Assembly (NCBI RefSeq): GCF_017515565.1
Contig: NZ_JAFWFN010000028.1
Span: 1-55,761 of the forward strand
Source: Halomonas sp.
GTDB lineage: Bacteria; Pseudomonadota; Gammaproteobacteria; Pseudomonadales; Halomonadaceae
Direction: 5' to 3'
Length of the DNA stretch: 55,761 nucleotides
Below are positions 27,836-36,473 of this stretch, one piece after another. How positions within the stretch are numbered: the first letter of the stretch is position 1; every line of letters begins with the position of its first letter. The position numbers were made by a program, and so were the translations under genes. The notes beneath the pieces are model-generated. The model had not been told where the DNA came from. It made no database searches and worked only from the letters and a program-made list of their open reading frames with translations.

Positions 27836-27897
27836 GTGTCACTTGGCTGTCATTGAGACGTCACTAGGTTGTCACGGGAGTGACCCGCTGCTGTCAT
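27836..27897 (+). promoter_or_regulatory. multi-site candidate PhoB box array of the phn operon
   Basis: Five 7-mers fit one 11-base register: GTGTCAC (27836), CTGTCAT (27847), ACGTCAC (27858), TTGTCAC (27869) and CTGTCAT (27891). Only the slot at 27880 departs (GTGACCC). This is an unusually long Pho-box array. It ends 49 bases before phnD and starts eight bases after the upstream gene. Confidence 0.8.
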
Positions 27898-27946
27898 GCA
27901 GGCTTGGCAGGATAGCGTCATCTTTGAACAGCCATTTAGGTGATGT

Positions 27947-28924
27947 ATGCACTCTCCCACGCTTTCTAACTCGCTTTCCCGCACATTGATTAGCGCTGCT
28001 GTTGCTGGCGCGTTTGCGCTGGCAGCGGTTAACGCCTCCGCCGATCTCTCTTCGCGCTACGTAGACAACGATGGCGATATGGTCGCCGATGCACCGACTG
28101 ACGAGTCTCAGTGGGTCGACCCGAACACCTTGGTCTTTGCCTACACGCCGGTTGAAGATCCTGCTGTTTATGCGGATGTATGGTCTGGCTTTCTGGATCA
28201 TCTAAGCGAAGCAACCGGTAAGCGTGTGCAGTTCTTCCCCGTGCAGTCAAACGCTGCCCAGCAGGAAGCGCTGCGTGCAGGCCGCCTGCATGTGGCGGGC
28301 TTCAACACCGGCGGTGTGCCGGTGGCTGTTAACTGTGGTGGCTTCCGTCCCTTTGCCATTATGGCGAGTGAAGATGGCAGCTACGGCTATGAGATGGAGA
28401 TTATTACCTATCCCGGTAGCGGTATTGAGTCCGTTGAGGACCTTGAGGGTCGCCAGCTGGCGTTTACCTCAGAAACCTCTAACTCTGGTTTCCGTGCGCC
28501 CTCTGCGCTGCTGCGCTCTGAGTATGGGTTAGAAGCCGATAGCGATTACAAGACCGCGTTCTCCGGCTCTCACGATAACTCTGTGCTAGGTGTGGTGAAT
28601 AAAGATTACGATGCTGCCGCCATTGCTAACTCGGTGGCTACTCGGATGATCTCTCGCGGTGTGGTAAGCGAAGGCGATTACGAGATTATCTATACCTCCG
28701 AAACGTTCCCCACCACGGCTTATGGCGTTGCCCACAATCTAAAGCCTGAGCTTGCCCAGCAAATTCAAGACGCATTCTTCAGCTACGACTGGGAAGGCAC
28801 CGCCCTTGAGGCTGAGTTTGCCAATTCCGGTGAAGCGCAGTTTATCCCGATCACCTATGAAGAGCATTGGTCTGTGATTCGCACCATTGCTGAAGCCAAC
28901 GGTGTGACTTACGACTGCGATTAA
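27947..28924 (+). CDS. phnD: phosphonate/phosphite ABC transporter substrate-binding protein PhnD
   Basis: A 325-aa periplasmic binding protein with signal peptide (cut near NASA-DLSS) followed by a PhnD-type fold: LVFAYTPVEDPAVYADVWSG, ATGKRVQFFPVQSNAAQ, LHVAGFNTGG, LEGRQLAFTSETSNSGF, and the hinge-region VNKDYDAAAIANSV. It captures phosphonates or phosphite and feeds PhnC-PhnE-PhnE. A Pho-box array lies upstream, and a perfect hairpin separates it from phnC, a common way to keep the binding protein more abundant than the membrane parts. The precise ligand (phosphonate, phosphite, organophosphate) is not decidable here. Confidence 0.92.
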   Translation: MHSPTLSNSLSRTLISAAVAGAFALAAVNASADLSSRYVDNDGDMVADAPTDESQWVDPNTLVFAYTPVEDPAVYADVWSGFLDHLSEATGKRVQFFPVQSNAAQQEALRAGRLHVAGFNTGGVPVAVNCGGFRPFAIMASEDGSYGYEMEIITYPGSGIESVEDLEGRQLAFTSETSNSGFRAPSALLRSEYGLEADSDYKTAFSGSHDNSVLGVVNKDYDAAAIANSVATRMISRGVVSEGDYEIIYTSETFPTTAYGVAHNLKPELAQQIQDAFFSYDWEGTALEAEFANSGEAQFIPITYEEHWSVIRTIAEANGVTYDCD

Positions 28925-28949
28925 CCCTTTGGCAGCTGTGCAACCCCAT

Positions 28950-28975
28950 CGGCCAGAAGGGCAACCTTCTGGCCG
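28950..28975 (+). terminator. intercistronic hairpin between phnD and phnC
   Basis: A perfect 11-bp stem CGGCCAGAAGG / CCTTCTGGCCG around GCAA, with no T-run. Probably an mRNA-stabilising or partial-termination element that favours phnD expression. Confidence 0.65.
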
Positions 28976-29001
28976 AACCGTTATGAAGATGAGGTAAACC
29001 C

Positions 29002-29868
29002 ATGTTGACACTTACCGGCGTTGGCAAACGTTACCCAACTGGGGATCGTGCGCTTACTGATATCGAACTGGCGCTTCCCAAAGGTCAGGTCATGGCGCTG
29101 ATTGGGCCGTCTGGGGCGGGTAAAAGCACCCTGATTCGCTGTGTTAATCGCTTGGTGGAGCCCACCCAAGGCAGCATTCGGTTGGAAGATATCGAGCTGA
29201 CGAAGCTATCAGGCAATCGTCTGCGCCACGCGCGTCGCTCCATGGGGATGATCTTCCAGGAATACGCCTTGGTGGATCGCTTAACCGTGATGGAGAACGT
29301 GCTCTCCGGTCAGCTAGGCTATGTTGGATTCTGGCGTAGCTTTTTGCGCCGTTACCCTCAGGAAGCCGTGACCGAGGCGTTTCGGCTACTTGAACGGGTT
29401 GGCCTTCCCCATGCCATCGACAAGCGCGCCGATGCGCTCTCTGGCGGCCAGCGCCAGCGGGTTGGAATAGCCCGTGCGCTGTTACAAAGCCCCAAGCTAC
29501 TGCTGGTCGATGAGCCCACCGCGAGCCTTGACCCGAAAACCTCTCGGCAAATCATGCGACTGATTCGTGAGCTGTGCGCCGAGCGTGAGCTGGCTGCGAT
29601 TATCAACATTCATGATGTGGCGCTGGCGAAGCAGTTTGCCGACCGTATTGTGGGGTTGCGGGCAGGTGAGATCGTTTTTGACGGCAAGCCCAGCGAGCTA
29701 ACCAGCGAGATTCTTACCACGATATACGGTGAAGAGGACTGGGATACCTCGCCCGAGTCTGCTGAGAGTGATGATGTCCAAGCGGTGGGCGATACGTACA
29801 CTCGCCAATCCTATGCTGCCCACACGCAGCGGCCGTTGGCCAGTGTCGCCAGCGGAGGCGCGCTATGA
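29002..29868 (+). CDS. phnC: phosphonate ABC transporter ATP-binding protein PhnC
   Basis: A 288-aa ABC ATPase: Walker [11 protein letters not shown]-loop [15 protein letters not shown], signature [15 protein letters not shown], Walker [13 protein letters not shown] and switch NIHDVALA. The Q-loop sequence and length match PhnC. A ~35-residue acidic tail ([15 protein letters not shown]) extends past the core. GAGG ribosome site. The last four bases overlap the start of the first phnE gene (ATGA). Confidence 0.94.
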   Translation: MLTLTGVGKRYPTGDRALTDIELALPKGQVMALIGPSGAGKSTLIRCVNRLVEPTQGSIRLEDIELTKLSGNRLRHARRSMGMIFQEYALVDRLTVMENVLSGQLGYVGFWRSFLRRYPQEAVTEAFRLLERVGLPHAIDKRADALSGGQRQRVGIARALLQSPKLLLVDEPTASLDPKTSRQIMRLIRELCAERELAAIINIHDVALAKQFADRIVGLRAGEIVFDGKPSELTSEILTTIYGEEDWDTSPESAESDDVQAVGDTYTRQSYAAHTQRPLASVASGGAL

Positions 29869-30692
29869 GCGGTGTTGATACGCTGGCGCGTCAACAGGCG
29901 GCACGCCAAGGCCACTGGCGGCGGCTACCGCTGATTGATAATCCACGTATGCGCTGGGGGTTAGTGCTGGGTGGCGTCGTGTACCTGGTACTTGCACTAG
30001 CGTCTGTCGAAGTAAACTGGGCGCGTGTGGCGGAAGGTTCTGGGCGCGCACTGAATTTTCTCGGGGCATTTTTGCAGCCCGACTTTGTTAGTCGCCAAAA
30101 CGACATTATGGCGGGTCTGCTGGAAAGCCTAACCATGACGTTAACCTCTACGGTGATTGGCGTGTTGTTGGCGATTCCCGTGGGGTTGGGGGCGGCGCGC
30201 AATATCTCGCCATTGCCCATCTACGCAGTATGCCGCGCCATTATTGCCGTCTCGCGCACCTTCCAGGAAATTATCATCGCGATTCTGTTTGTGGTGATGT
30301 TCGGCTTTGGGCCGTTTGCCGGGATGCTGACCTTGGCGTTTGCCACCATTGGCTTTATGGCCAAGCTGCTGGCAGAAGATATTGAAGACCTCGACTGGCG
30401 GCAGGTAGAAGCCGTGCGCGCCACCGGGGCGAGCTGGTGGCAAACCATGAACCACGCCATTCAACCCCAGGTGATGCCGCGCTTAATTGGCCTGTCTATG
30501 TACCGGCTGGATATCAACTTTCGTGAGTCATCGGTGATTGGCATTGTCGGGGCGGGCGGAATCGGCGCTACCCTCAATACCTCACTCAGCCGTTACGAGT
30601 ACGGTACCTCCGCCGCCATCTTGTTAATTATCATCGCGATTGTACTGATGAGCGAGTACGCCTCCAGCTACGTTCGCCGCTGGACGCAGTAA
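29865..30692 (+). CDS. phnE: phosphonate ABC transporter permease PhnE (first copy)
   Basis: A 275-aa inner-membrane permease with about six helices and the BPD-transport signature. The EAA-type loop reads [50 protein letters not shown] and [13 protein letters not shown] are typical of PhnE. It should pair with the second PhnE as a heterodimer around PhnC. Translationally coupled to phnC. Confidence 0.93.
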   Translation: MSGVDTLARQQAARQGHWRRLPLIDNPRMRWGLVLGGVVYLVLALASVEVNWARVAEGSGRALNFLGAFLQPDFVSRQNDIMAGLLESLTMTLTSTVIGVLLAIPVGLGAARNISPLPIYAVCRAIIAVSRTFQEIIIAILFVVMFGFGPFAGMLTLAFATIGFMAKLLAEDIEDLDWRQVEAVRATGASWWQTMNHAIQPQVMPRLIGLSMYRLDINFRESSVIGIVGAGGIGATLNTSLSRYEYGTSAAILLIIIAIVLMSEYASSYVRRWTQ

Positions 30693-30724
30693 CCCCACGC
30701 CGCTTGTCTTTAAGAGGAAACGTT

Positions 30725-31540
30725 ATGCCAGTTTCAACCACTCCCCAGGGGGCGCCGCTGTGGCAGCGGCGCACTACCCGCGCCCAGTGGCTTCAGTACG
30801 CCGCCTGGCTTGTCGGCATCAGTCTATTTCTGCTGTGCTGGAAAGTGATTTCTGATAACACCATGTGGGTGTTTGTCGAAGATGCGGGCCGCCAAGGCAG
30901 CGACTTGATCAGCCGCATGATGCCGCCGCGTTGGGAGTACGCCAGCGTGCTATGGAAGCCCATGTGGGATACGCTGAACATCGCCACGTTAGGCACCGTG
31001 CTCGGCATTGCCATGGCGTTTCCCGTGGCATTTTTAGCCGCACGCAATACCACGCCGCACCCGCTGGTGCGCAGCCTAGCGCTCACCATTATTGTCTCAT
31101 CGCGCTCTATTAACTCGCTGATTTGGGCCATGCTGCTGGTCACGATTCTTGGCCCTGGGGTATTGGCGGGCATTATCGCTATTGCGCTGCGCTCGATTGG
31201 TTTTGTGGGCAAGCTGCTGTATGAAGCCATTGAAGAGATTCACCCCACCCCCGTTGAAGCGATTAGCGCCACCGGCGCCAGCCGTCTGCAGGTGATGAAT
31301 TACGGCGTGCTGCCCCAGGTTATGCCTGCTTTCGCGGGTATCAGCGTGTATCGCTGGGACATCAATATCCGTGAGTCTACAGTGCTAGGCCTGGTTGGCG
31401 CTGGCGGTATCGGCTTGCAGCTTAACGCTTCGATTAACAGCCTCGCCTGGAACCAGGTTAGCGTTATCTTTGTGATGATTTTTGCCACGGTATTGGTCTC
31501 AGAGTGGGTCTCTGCTCGCGTGCGCCACGCCATTATCTAG
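30725..31540 (+). CDS. phnE: phosphonate ABC transporter permease PhnE (second copy)
   Basis: A 271-aa permease, paralogous to the preceding gene. It shows ATLGTVLGIAMAFPVAFLAARNT, the EAA loop VEAISATGASRLQVMNYGVL, and LGLVGAGGIGLQLN. ATG 30725 lies after AAGAGGAAACGTT, so I use it rather than the GTG-initiated frame at 30704. Two unequal PhnE subunits are common in phosphonate and phosphite importers. Confidence 0.93.
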   Translation: MPVSTTPQGAPLWQRRTTRAQWLQYAAWLVGISLFLLCWKVISDNTMWVFVEDAGRQGSDLISRMMPPRWEYASVLWKPMWDTLNIATLGTVLGIAMAFPVAFLAARNTTPHPLVRSLALTIIVSSRSINSLIWAMLLVTILGPGVLAGIIAIALRSIGFVGKLLYEAIEEIHPTPVEAISATGASRLQVMNYGVLPQVMPAFAGISVYRWDINIRESTVLGLVGAGGIGLQLNASINSLAWNQVSVIFVMIFATVLVSEWVSARVRHAII

Positions 31541-31566
31541 CCATACAGCCAGGGTAAGGAGCGATC

Positions 31567-32196
31567 ATGCGCTTTCCAAATGCCAACATCACGACCATCG
31601 ATATTATGCGCCATGGCGAGCCAGTAGGCGGGCGCATGTTGCGTGGTAGTACCGACCATCCGCTCAGCGAAGCCGGTTGGCAGCAAGTGAGTGATGCCGT
31701 GATGCGTCATCGTGTGGATGGGCAGCTGCCGTACGATGCAGTGATCAGCTCACCGCTGCTGCGCTGTCGTGAATTTGCGCGGTGGCTAGGTGAAGAGTTC
31801 GACCTGCCGGTTCAGGTTGAGGATGATCTGGCTGAGCTTCACCTGGGGCGCTGGGAGGGCAAAACCCATGCCCAGGTGTTTGCCGAAGAGGGTAGCGAGC
31901 AGATGAGCGCATTTTGGCACAACCCCTCCCAAGCGGCTCCACCCGAAGGGGAAACACTGGACGCATTGGATGCTCGGGTTAGTGACGTTTGGCGGCGACT
32001 GTTGGTAAACCCACCAGGCAAGCATGTACTGGTGGTAGCCCACCTGTTCGTATGTAACGCGTTGCTGCGTCAAGTGCTGGAACAGCCGCTTTGCAATGGC
32101 TTAGTGATGGATTTGCCCTATGCCGCGATGAGCCGACTGCGCCATGAGCGTCATGCACTGGGAGAAACGACCTTTGTTGAGTGGATTGGGCGTTAA
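31567..32196 (+). CDS. histidine phosphatase family protein in the phn operon
   Basis: A 209-aa cytoplasmic histidine (phosphoglycerate-mutase-type) phosphatase: DIMRHGEPVGG (phospho-accepting His), LRGSTDHPLSEAGW, SSPLLRCREFARWL, ELHLGRWEGKT (general acid) and VVAHLFVCNALLR (second His). It resembles alpha-ribazole phosphatase (CobC) members. AAGGAG precedes ATG by seven bases, and only 26 bases separate it from phnE, so it belongs to the Pho-box operon. It may release phosphate from an imported organophosphate; that is inferred from context. Confidence 0.88.
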   Translation: MRFPNANITTIDIMRHGEPVGGRMLRGSTDHPLSEAGWQQVSDAVMRHRVDGQLPYDAVISSPLLRCREFARWLGEEFDLPVQVEDDLAELHLGRWEGKTHAQVFAEEGSEQMSAFWHNPSQAAPPEGETLDALDARVSDVWRRLLVNPPGKHVLVVAHLFVCNALLRQVLEQPLCNGLVMDLPYAAMSRLRHERHALGETTFVEWIGR

Positions 32197-32341
32197 ATAA
32201 ACCGCGCCATGAAACAGTAGCGAGTCATCAGCGCTTAGGCCATGATAAAACGATTGCTAACATGCCGCGCTGGAGCGTTTTATGCCGTTTCCCTGTGTGC
32301 TTTCTATGTGCTCTGTGCCGCCGATTCGCGTGTGGCCGTTG

Positions 32342-32812
32342 ATGCCTTTGCAGCGCTTGCTCACGCTGTTTGCCCTGTTGCTAATAGCCGGGTGTGCCAG
32401 CAAAGAGGTTGCCCCGCCATCTGCACCTAGTGCTCAAGCGGGGATCTCCATGGAGCGCGCGCTGATTCTTTCCCATGCCCAAAAAGCCATTGGTACGCCG
32501 TACCGTTTTGGCGGCAGCTCTCCAGAGGGTCTGGACTGCTCGGGCTTAGTTGAAATGACCTACCGCGCAGCGGGTATTCGTGTGCCCCGTACCGCCCATG
32601 ATCAATTCCGAGCACTACCTGCTGTTGATACCCCTCGTCCTGGGGATCTGCTGTTTTTTGGCAGTGGCGCAAAAGCCACGCATGTCGGGATTTATCGCGG
32701 TAACCGGCAGATGATTCACGCCCCTGGCAGCGGTCGGTCAGTGGTCAGCGTGCCCTTGGATATTGATTATTGGGAGCAGCGCTTTTTAGGTGCGGCAGGG
32801 GCTGCGCCTTAA
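32342..32812 (+). CDS. NlpC/P60 family lipoprotein (peptidoglycan endopeptidase)
   Basis: A 156-aa exported lipoprotein with signal MPLQRLLTLFALLLIAGC (lipobox LIAGC). The NlpC/P60 catalytic Cys is in GLDCSGLVEM, the His in ATHVGIYRGN and a third polar residue in MIHAPGSGRS. The family cuts stem peptides of peptidoglycan, as Spr/MepS and NlpC do. The frame is open back to 32282, but the lipoprotein signal supports 32342. A decayed copy of its last ~75 bases lies at 34331-34406, beyond the porin gene. Confidence 0.9.
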   Translation: MPLQRLLTLFALLLIAGCASKEVAPPSAPSAQAGISMERALILSHAQKAIGTPYRFGGSSPEGLDCSGLVEMTYRAAGIRVPRTAHDQFRALPAVDTPRPGDLLFFGSGAKATHVGIYRGNRQMIHAPGSGRSVVSVPLDIDYWEQRFLGAAGAAP

Positions 32813-32856
32813 CGGTTTAGGCGAGCGTCAAAGCACAGGTGTTCGCGTGTGATATG

Positions 32857-32880
32857 AAAAAGCCCCGAGTGTATCGGGGC
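32857..32880 (-). terminator. terminator of the porin gene
   Basis: GCCCCGA (32862-32868) / TCGGGGC (32874-32880) with a five-base loop. On the minus strand it is followed by TTTTT, 74 bases after the porin stop codon. Confidence 0.8.
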
Positions 32881-32953
32881 AATAAGATCGAGTAAGTATT
32901 ACGAGTGCTGGATGCCTACGTTTAGGTAATGCTGTCGCATCGCCCAAAGGATG

Positions 32954-34090
32954 TTAGAAGTTGTATTGCACCATCCCTTGCAGGCGCACGGCATCGCCGT
33001 CGCGACCATCTTGTACTTCACGGGTATGGTAGCCAACCTCTACGCCATAGGTGACGTTGCGCACTGGTGACCAAATATAGTTGAGGAAATACCCTTCGTA
33101 AGTATCATTTGATGCAGCGCTAAGTGCGCCGTCGGCAACGGCATCATCTAAATCTACCGTGGCGATACCATACGCGAAGTTTACGTTGCCAGGCCCCGCC
33201 GCAACGCTGATACCTGCGGTGCCGCCAGTACCTGTGATGCTTTGTACGTTGCCATTGCTATCTACGTAACCAGCGGGGCCAGGAGAAATATATTGGTAGC
33301 CGCCCACGCCATCACCGTGGGTAATAGAGCCACGCAGCATTACGCCATCGGTAACCGCAGTACTGGCTTCTAAATTGATCCCCCAGCCTGTTGTGCCTTC
33401 ATCACTATCATTAAGTGCGCTGTAATATTCGATACGGCGTAGAAGCGCAGAGGCTGCATAATTAACGTCGCCAACACCGCCCTGGTAACGAAGTGTTAGG
33501 TCGGGAAGGCTATTTTTAAGCTCATCGTCACTGTCAGGAAGTTGCCCACCAAGGTTGCCCCCTAAGCTGCCGGAGTCTTCAAGCGCCACGGAGAAACCAT
33601 CGACAGTGTAGCGAAGCTGTGCCTGACGACCCACGTTGGCTTGGCCGGGCTGGCCATTAAAGTCAACCGTTGGGGTCATGCCCAAAAAGCCACCAAAGTT
33701 GGTAGACGTTTGACCCGCCAGGAGGCCATCCCACTCCCCATAAGCATGACGAAGACGGAAGTTGTTGTTTGGGCCGTAGAAGTCACCTTCCAGCATAGTG
33801 CGTAGCGTGCTTCCACCTACGGGTGTGGAGGTAATAAAACCTAGGCGGCTTTGGAAAGCGTGGGCGTCAAAGTGGCCATCAGAGCCGTCTACACCATCAA
33901 GACGAATATTTTGACGGCCAACGGCATTGCTGAGTTTCGCATCAACATCGTAAATCATGTCGAGCTTGGCATACCCATAGAGGTTTAGCGTCGTGTCTCC
34001 TGCTTGTAATTCCACAGCCTGGGAGGCACTTGAAATCGCGATAGCTAAGGCAGATACACTAAGAATTGCAGTTGTTTTTTTAATGGTCAC
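32954..34090 (-). CDS. outer-membrane porin (DcaP-like)
   Basis: A 378-aa beta-barrel porin. The signal peptide ends near ASQA-VELQAG. The mature protein starts LNLYGYAKLDMIYD and ends in the barrel signal VQYNF with C-terminal Phe. The pattern of alternating strands with acidic loops, and AYGEWDGLLAGQTSTNFGGF, recalls the DcaP family of trimeric porins for dicarboxylates. The acidic composition suits a halophile. Substrate unknown. It is inserted, in opposite direction, between the NlpC/P60 gene and a decayed copy of that gene's 3' end. Confidence 0.85.
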   Translation of the reverse strand: MTIKKTTAILSVSALAIAISSASQAVELQAGDTTLNLYGYAKLDMIYDVDAKLSNAVGRQNIRLDGVDGSDGHFDAHAFQSRLGFITSTPVGGSTLRTMLEGDFYGPNNNFRLRHAYGEWDGLLAGQTSTNFGGFLGMTPTVDFNGQPGQANVGRQAQLRYTVDGFSVALEDSGSLGGNLGGQLPDSDDELKNSLPDLTLRYQGGVGDVNYAASALLRRIEYYSALNDSDEGTTGWGINLEASTAVTDGVMLRGSITHGDGVGGYQYISPGPAGYVDSNGNVQSITGTGGTAGISVAAGPGNVNFAYGIATVDLDDAVADGALSAASNDTYEGYFLNYIWSPVRNVTYGVEVGYHTREVQDGRDGDAVRLQGMVQYNF

Positions 34091-34601
34091 GTAGTGATTC
34101 CTTGTTACTACTGACGCCCTGATTTTAGGCGTTCGTTATTGGAGATTTTTATCATTGCATGTAAGTACATATCTCATCATAAAGATGTAAGCAATATCGT
34201 ACTTGGCGTAAGAAATTATCGATCGTAAGCGCTGAAAACAACTATGAAATGGTTTTTTTAGACGAAAGAATAAGGCGGGGTGTGGAACTTTATCTCAATG
34301 TTCAGGTGGCGCCATTAGTAACAAAAGGTGCGGTGGTCAGCGTGCGAGCCCCTGGATATCGACTACTGTGAACAACTTTTTTAGGTGCGGCAGGGGCTGC
34401 GCCTTAGGCTAGTATCATCGGCGTAGGGGTGGTTTTTGCATGTTTCTTGACCCTTGTCGCGTTGACTAATCGCTGTTTCATGTAAAACATAGTGTTTATG
34501 TGTGGTGGTAGTATGGCTAAATGTAATCAAACCTATGCTGAGTTAGATGAGGAGAACACTGGTGCACGTGTCAGTCTCTGAGTCTGCTTAAGGAGCTGGC
34601 A
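34091..34601. other. 511-bp intergenic region with porin promoter side and gene remnant
   Basis: This stretch holds the upstream region of the porin, with a palindrome ATGTA-AG-TACAT at 34159-34170 that could be an operator. It also has an AT-rich block, the remnant of an NlpC/P60 3' end (34331-34406), and the leader of the PAS-GGDEF-EAL gene with a TTGACT at 34462 but no convincing -10. I see no intact gene. Confidence 0.6.
34331..34406 (+). pseudogene. decayed duplicate of the 3' end of the NlpC/P60 gene
   Basis: GGTGCGGCAGGGGCTGCGCC and flanking bases are identical to the end of the gene at 32342-32812. Upstream, GTGGTCAGCGTG and a GGATAT..GA.TA.TG pattern also match with scattered changes and a small insertion. 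About 75 bases align with 32739-32812. The catalytic part is absent, so it is a non-functional remnant of a duplication or insertion event. Confidence 0.8.
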
Positions 34602-36413
34602 TTGCCTCTGCAAACTACTCATGATGCTCCTGGACTGGATAGCGCTACCGCAAGTTCGATAACCACTAGGCCGATAACTACTGGGTCAACGATCCTAATG
34701 TCGAAGACCACTCCCGGTGCACCGCTTCTTCGCGCTGAGTCAGCGTTTATTTTTGCCAACGAAGCCATCATTATTACCGATGCCAACGGCTGTGTGGCGG
34801 ACGTTAATCCTGCGTTTTGTGAACTCACCGGCTTAAGTCTTGAAGAGGTCTACGGTCAATCCTTAGAGGCGTTTAGCATTTTATCCCTCGACGACAGCCG
34901 GACCACGCGCTTCATGCGTGATGAGCAGCAGCTTCGGGATCGCAGTAAATGCCAAGTGAGTTACCGCAGCCACGATGGTCAGTTTTACCCTGGCATGATG
35001 TCGATAAATCGCGTGCGTAACGCGCAGGGGCAGGTCGATCACCATGTCGTTGTCCTTGCTGACCTTTCCGCCATCCCTGCCCACGCGCGTCACCTGAAAC
35101 GTGAGGTCTTTTTTGATGCGCTGACCGGGTTGCCTAACCTTCAGCTACTCACCCAGTTGATTCAGGAGTCGATCCAGCATGCGGAAGCCAAACAACTACC
35201 GCTGGCAATATGTTCGCTGGATATCGACCATTTTCAGACGGTTAACGAGCAGCTAGGCTCCCATGTCGGGGATAGTTTACTTTCCACCTTTGCACAGCGT
35301 ATTAGCCACCTGCTGTTTGGCGATGACGTGTTGGCGCGGGTGGGAGGCGATGAGTTTGTGCTGCTACTGCACCACAGCGATGATGAGCACTTTTTTGAAA
35401 AGCTGCTGGCCACTATCCGAAAACCGCTGGTGATTGATGGACAAAGCATCTATCTCACCGCAAGTTTGGGCATTACGCGCTACCCGAATGACCATGCCCA
35501 GGGCGATGTTCTGCTGCGCCATGCTCACCAAGCCATGTACCGAGCAAAGCAGCGGGGCCGGGATACCTACCACTTTTTCGACCCCACCCAAGATCGTCTG
35601 TTGCAAGTGCGTCATGAGCAGCGTCAGCGCTTTATGGATGCCCTAAGCCACAACGAGTTGCGGCTTTTTTATCAGCCCCAGGTGGATATGGCCAGTGGGC
35701 GAGTGGTGGGCGTGGAAGCGTTGATTCGATGGCAGCACCCTGATGAGGGGCTGCTCTCGCCGGCCCAGTTTTTGCCCATTATTGATGCCACGCCGCTAGA
35801 GGTCGACCTTGGGGAGTGGGTGATTGAGCAGGCGCTACAACAGCTGACCGAATGGCAAAAAGCCGGTATTGCGCTGCCTATCAACGTGAACATCAGCCCT
35901 GCCCACCTGTTGGGGAAAGGGTTCAGTGAGCGGCTTGCCGAACTGCTAGCAAGTTACCCAACGGTTGCGCCTGTCATGCTTAAGCTCGAAGTGCTTGAGA
36001 GCGCTGCCATGCACGATATTCAGGCAGCGCTAAAAAATATGGCACGTTGCCAAGCCTTAGGAGTAGGGTTTGCTATCGATGATTTTGGTACCGGTTTCTC
36101 GTCGTTAACGCACTTGCGCCAGTTGCCCGTTAATCTGATCAAAATCGATCAGAGCTTTGTGCGCGATATGCTGAGCGACCAAGACGATATGGCGATCGTG
36201 GAAAGCGTGATCTACATGGCCAACCGCTTTAAGCGGCCTATGTTAGCCGAAGGTGTTGAAACCCTGGCCCATGCGAAAGCGTTAATGGCATTGGGCTGTG
36301 AGCTGGCCCAGGGCTATGGCATTGCTCGCCCTATGCCCCCGTGTGAAATGCCAGCTTGGCTGGAGGGGTGGCCGCAGCGCAGTGATTGGCACTCTTTAGC
36401 AACGCGGCAATAA
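34602..36413 (+). CDS. PAS-GGDEF-EAL cyclic-di-GMP protein
   Basis: A 603-aa soluble protein: a disordered Thr/Ser-rich start (~1-40), PAS (~45-165), GGDEF (~175-330) and EAL (~345-590). GGDEF is intact (248-252, RVGGDEFVLLL) but the RxxD inhibitory site is missing (FGDD at 239-242). EAL has EALIRW (372-374), NVNISP, EVLES in place of the usual ELTES, DDFGTGFSSL, KIDQSF and AEGVET. Both activities are possible. The start is TTG 34602, six bases after AAGGAG. The first in-frame ATG, 96 bases on, has no ribosome site. Confidence 0.92.
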   Translation: MPLQTTHDAPGLDSATASSITTRPITTGSTILMSKTTPGAPLLRAESAFIFANEAIIITDANGCVADVNPAFCELTGLSLEEVYGQSLEAFSILSLDDSRTTRFMRDEQQLRDRSKCQVSYRSHDGQFYPGMMSINRVRNAQGQVDHHVVVLADLSAIPAHARHLKREVFFDALTGLPNLQLLTQLIQESIQHAEAKQLPLAICSLDIDHFQTVNEQLGSHVGDSLLSTFAQRISHLLFGDDVLARVGGDEFVLLLHHSDDEHFFEKLLATIRKPLVIDGQSIYLTASLGITRYPNDHAQGDVLLRHAHQAMYRAKQRGRDTYHFFDPTQDRLLQVRHEQRQRFMDALSHNELRLFYQPQVDMASGRVVGVEALIRWQHPDEGLLSPAQFLPIIDATPLEVDLGEWVIEQALQQLTEWQKAGIALPINVNISPAHLLGKGFSERLAELLASYPTVAPVMLKLEVLESAAMHDIQAALKNMARCQALGVGFAIDDFGTGFSSLTHLRQLPVNLIKIDQSFVRDMLSDQDDMAIVESVIYMANRFKRPMLAEGVETLAHAKALMALGCELAQGYGIARPMPPCEMPAWLEGWPQRSDWHSLATRQ

Positions 36414-36473
36414 GGATATGGCAACGCTTCAACGCCGCCAGGTTTATAAGGGATTTAACCTGGGCGGCTCGAT

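Noticed and set aside
28950-28975. True terminator inside the phn operon
   Set aside because: The stem lacks a T-run and the downstream phnC has no evident promoter, so it is more likely a stabiliser or partial attenuator.
32242-32430. 62-codon frame overlapping the NlpC/P60 signal peptide
   Set aside because: It overlaps a well-supported lipoprotein gene in another frame and shows no recognisable domain.
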